The position numbers and the translations under genes are program-made. Of a stretch of 42,228 nucleotides of DNA, positions 40,301-42,228 are shown piece by piece. The notes beneath the pieces were generated by a model. The model was not told where the DNA came from, searched no databases, and saw only the letters and a list, made by a program, of their open reading frames with translations. The stretch is from Pelargonium nanum (Eukaryota > Streptophyta > Magnoliopsida > Geraniales > Geraniaceae): NCBI GenBank assembly GCA_036897485.1, contig JAYMTF010000259.1:1-42228 (forward strand), read 5' to 3'. Numbering within the stretch: position 1 is the first letter of the stretch; each line of letters starts with the position of its first letter.

Positions 40301-41772
40301 GCTGTGAGCCCTATGCGCTGGGCCACCCTCTTTTTTTCTCATTTTTCTGGGTTTGGTGAGATATTATCAAAAGTGTAACCCACTTCACTGCTTTAGCTAG
40401 AGTGGTAGGTTATAATTTCCACTTTTCTGATTTAAAGAGATTTGATCAAACCCACTCCACCACTTTACTTCTTCAGCATGAGTGTTAGGTTGATGACTAT
40501 AAATTTAATACAATAAGCCACTGGACTTCCGTTATTGAAATTGATATTAGACTCAAGCAAGACTTAAGTGCATAGTTTGTACTCATTTTTTATAATTACA
40601 TTTACAGGCATTATATCTCTAGTTAGTCAATGATTTTGCATCATGCAAATTCATGTGTCAACCATTTTTCCCGGTTAGTTTAATTAAATTGTCTGCAGAT
40701 AAAGTATTGATAATTTGGTTAAATCACACACAGCATTAGGTTACGGGAATATTGAGAAATGCGAAATACAAGTACAGATTGTTCATTGGTTCCCATAATC
40801 AATAATCAGTCACATAAATCCCAGAATTCAATCACCTCAACAAAATCATCACACTGCCTCCAAACAAGGTAATAAAAAAGCCCCAAAAATTTAACTAACA
40901 ACACGTAACCTAATGCGATTTTGTGCTATCCCGTGTTCCACCACATTCACAAAGAAACTAAGCAAATGGAAACAAAACAAAACATGGGTTCAGATCAAAC
41001 AGCTAATTCAACAACTGGGCAACACTCAAACAACGATTATTCATCAAATAACAATAATCAAACAAGCACATATATCCCTGAATCCAATTAGCACACTAAA
41101 GTCCCTAACTTTTGATCAATTCACAAGATGAACTAGTACAGAATCACGTTATTAGGTTCTGGGTTGTGCTTAAATTACAGTTTCCACTACATTCACTACG
41201 AAACTAAGCAAATGGAGGCAAAACAAAACACGGGATCGGATTCAACAACTGGGTAATGCTCAAATAACAGTAAAACTCATCAATTAATGCTCAAACAACA
41301 ATAATCAAATCCAACCAACACACTACCACAGTACCACCAAACAAGAAAGACAAAAGTCCCTAACTTTCAGTCAATTCACAACATAAACTAGCACAAAATC
41401 GCATTTCTAGGTTCTGGGTTGAGCTTAAAATTATACTTTCCACCACATTCAACTACTCAAATGAAGCTAGAACAAAACATGGGTTCAGATCAAAAAACAA
41501 ATTCAACAACTGGGCAAAGCTCAAACAACGAAATTTCACAAAAATTAGGATCATTTAAAGAGTACAAACGAGAAATGAGAGTGAAAGAGCAATGCCTGGC
41601 AGAGACGAGCAGCGAGTGAAGCGGCTTTCTTGGCGGCTGCGAGCTCCTTATCGTAAGACATTGTAGAAACTACCCTCAGCACTATCACTGTAGATGTTTT
41701 GGAGAAGAGAGAAGGAGGCGATTTTGGGCAGTAAGCTGAAATTGACACAAGTTTCAAGCAATTTATTAACAT
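37383..41772 (-). CDS. SAL1: SAL1/FRY1-like 3'(2'),5'-bisphosphate nucleotidase
   Basis: Removes the 3' phosphate of PAP and PAPS, and in plants controls PAP as a stress signal between plastids, mitochondria and nucleus. Exons: 41772-41596, 39811-39736, 39186-39113, 39031-38826, 38481-38268, 38195-38097, 37993-37840, 37546-37383; in frame, 387 aa. Residues 1-37 (MLINCLKLVSISAYCPKSPP...) look like an organelle presequence; MSYDKELAAAKKAASLAARL from residue 38 is the usual SAL1 start (ATG at 41661). Metal and substrate motifs: SLVAEE, DPIDGTKGFLRGDQYA (171-186) and WDHAAG (323-328), all of the inositol monophosphatase-like fold. Intron 1 starts with GC, not GT. Introns 1 and 7 carry SINE-like elements. 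Confidence 0.95.
37661..37785 (+). mobile_element. Au-SINE-like element (SAL1-like intron 7)
   Basis: GTGAGCTTCGACTCAACAGTAATGCTGCTGTCTTGTGAC, then TGAGGTCACTTGTTCAGAG (tRNA-like A- and B-box region), then AACGGTCTCTCTACAAATGCAAGAGTAAGGTTCC and AGACCCCACAAAAGTG. This order is that of plant Au-type SINEs. Truncated at the 3' end. Confidence 0.65.
40180..40337 (+). mobile_element. Au-SINE-like element with 3' end (SAL1-like intron 1)
   Basis: GCCGTGTGACCTTGAGGATTGAGTCAAGAAAACAACCTCTCCACAAAAGTAGAGGTAATGTTCCGTACAT, then CCTCCCCAGACTCCACAATGCTGTGAGCCCTATGCGCTGGGCCACCCTCTTTTTTT. The closing CCCAGACnCCnC...GGGAGCC...GCnCTGGG...CCC-T(n) block is the diagnostic tail of Au SINEs. An A-rich patch interrupts the middle. 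Confidence 0.7.
40905..41550 (-). repeat. Tandem repeats in SAL1-like intron 1
   Basis: Three diverged units start near 40905, 41146 and 41397. Shared words, in order: (T)AGGTTCTGGGTTG(T/A)GCTTAAA, TTTCCAC(C/T)ACATTCA, AAATG(G)A, AACAAAACA(T/C)GGG(T/A)TC(A/G)GAT, ATTCAACAACTGGG(C/T)AA, CTCAAA(C/T)AAC. The third is cut short just before exon 1. The period is about 240-250 bp. Confidence 0.85.
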
Positions 41773-42228
41773 ATTGAGCTTTGCTATTTCCTTGTTGAAT
41801 TTGGTGTGCACTGTGCAGTGAAATTGCCAAATCTCTTGCCCAAAAACTTCATGCTAACTGTTTATTGTGGGCTTTATGAAAGAAAAGTTCCCAATTTGGG
41901 CTTAAAGCCCACCATATATATGGGCCCTTAATGAATGCAATTATCATTACAAATGGGCCTATCATGTACTCCATCTTTATAGTGGTAGAACTGTTCGATT
42001 AACACGACCTAACGCATTTTGCACAACAGAATCAATATGTTTGACACAACACTATCCAACATGTCTTAACACGTTCGACACATTACTATAATTAATTTAC
42101 AATTATAGCCTTAAGTGTGTATGTCATAACACGATTAACTAATCGTTTTGTGCATGTTTTTAATACCGAACATAACACTACGTCCCTTAAGCAAGTGGTT
42201 GGGAGTTCGAATCTCAGCTCTTGTGAAT
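41773..42228. other. SAL1-like promoter side with ACACGA-rich repeat, copy 3
   Basis: Holds the leader and promoter of the SAL1-like gene (minus strand); no TATA box is certain. At about 41990-42180 lies a partial copy of the dispersed repeat (AACACGACCTAACGCATTTTGCACAACAGAATCAATATGTTTGACACAAC). The last 45 bases contain GGGAGTTCGAATCTC, a B-box-like word, possibly the edge of another tRNA-derived repeat cut by the window end. Confidence 0.6.

Larger units (their letters stand above)
39812..41595 (-). other. GC-AG first intron of the SAL1-like gene (1.8 kb)
   Basis: The conserved join LCQ/KVQKAL requires the exon to end CTGCCAG at 41596, and the next bases are GCATTG; the acceptor is TTTCTCCAG at 39812. 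The nearest GT that keeps frame (TC/GTTTGT) would insert about ten extra residues into a conserved helix. A GC-AG intron is the simplest reading. Confidence 0.75.

Noticed and set aside
41773-41811. SAL1 start 13 codons further upstream
   Set aside because: That codon is GTG; the first in-frame ATG is at 41772.

Overview
The window is nuclear DNA of a flowering plant, most likely a eudicot. It is AT-rich, its genes carry many introns, and every confident product belongs to a plant family. It also holds plant-type SINE-like and MITE-like repeats. I cannot name the species.

Layout, left to right. (1) 1-3190, minus: the 5' part of a Golgi-type putative methyltransferase of the long acidic PMT24-27 group, with a leader intron full of tandem duplications. 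(2) 3190-7227: AT-rich intergenic DNA with one G-box/ABRE-like cluster. (3) 7228-15354, minus: a complete 21-exon NSF (vesicle-fusing ATPase) gene, whose first intron has the hallmarks of a U12-type AT-AC intron. (4) 15.4-16.3 kb: divergent promoter region. (5) 16.3-20.77 kb, plus: a TBL14-16-like wall-polysaccharide O-acetyltransferase with a repeat-rich leader intron, followed by two decayed copies of its own 3' end. (6) 22.6-30.1 kb, minus: a tandem mTERF array. It has one gene in which two mTERF modules are fused in frame, two single-module genes, and two C-terminal fragments just after stop codons. A LINE RNase H relic and a MITE-like element lie between them. (7) 30343-34534, plus: an HDA14-like histone/lysine deacetylase, head-to-head with the last mTERF across 256 bp. 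(8) 35992-36968, plus: a short XND1/NAC104-like NAC factor. (9) 37383-41772, minus: SAL1/FRY1-like PAP phosphatase with a probable organelle presequence and a GC-AG first intron.

The genes do not form a pathway; this is a normal mix of housekeeping and regulatory loci. The recurring theme is local tandem duplication. It appears in the first or leader introns of four unrelated genes, in the 3' end of the TBL gene, and in the mTERF array at three scales (gene, fused module, C-terminal 40 codons).

Exon joins were worked out by hand from splice dinucleotides, reading frame and remembered family conservation. All joins keep frame. Predicted lengths are NSF 740 aa, TBL 473 aa, HDA14-like 420 aa, NAC 192 aa and SAL1 387 aa. 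UTR ends and transcription starts are estimates.
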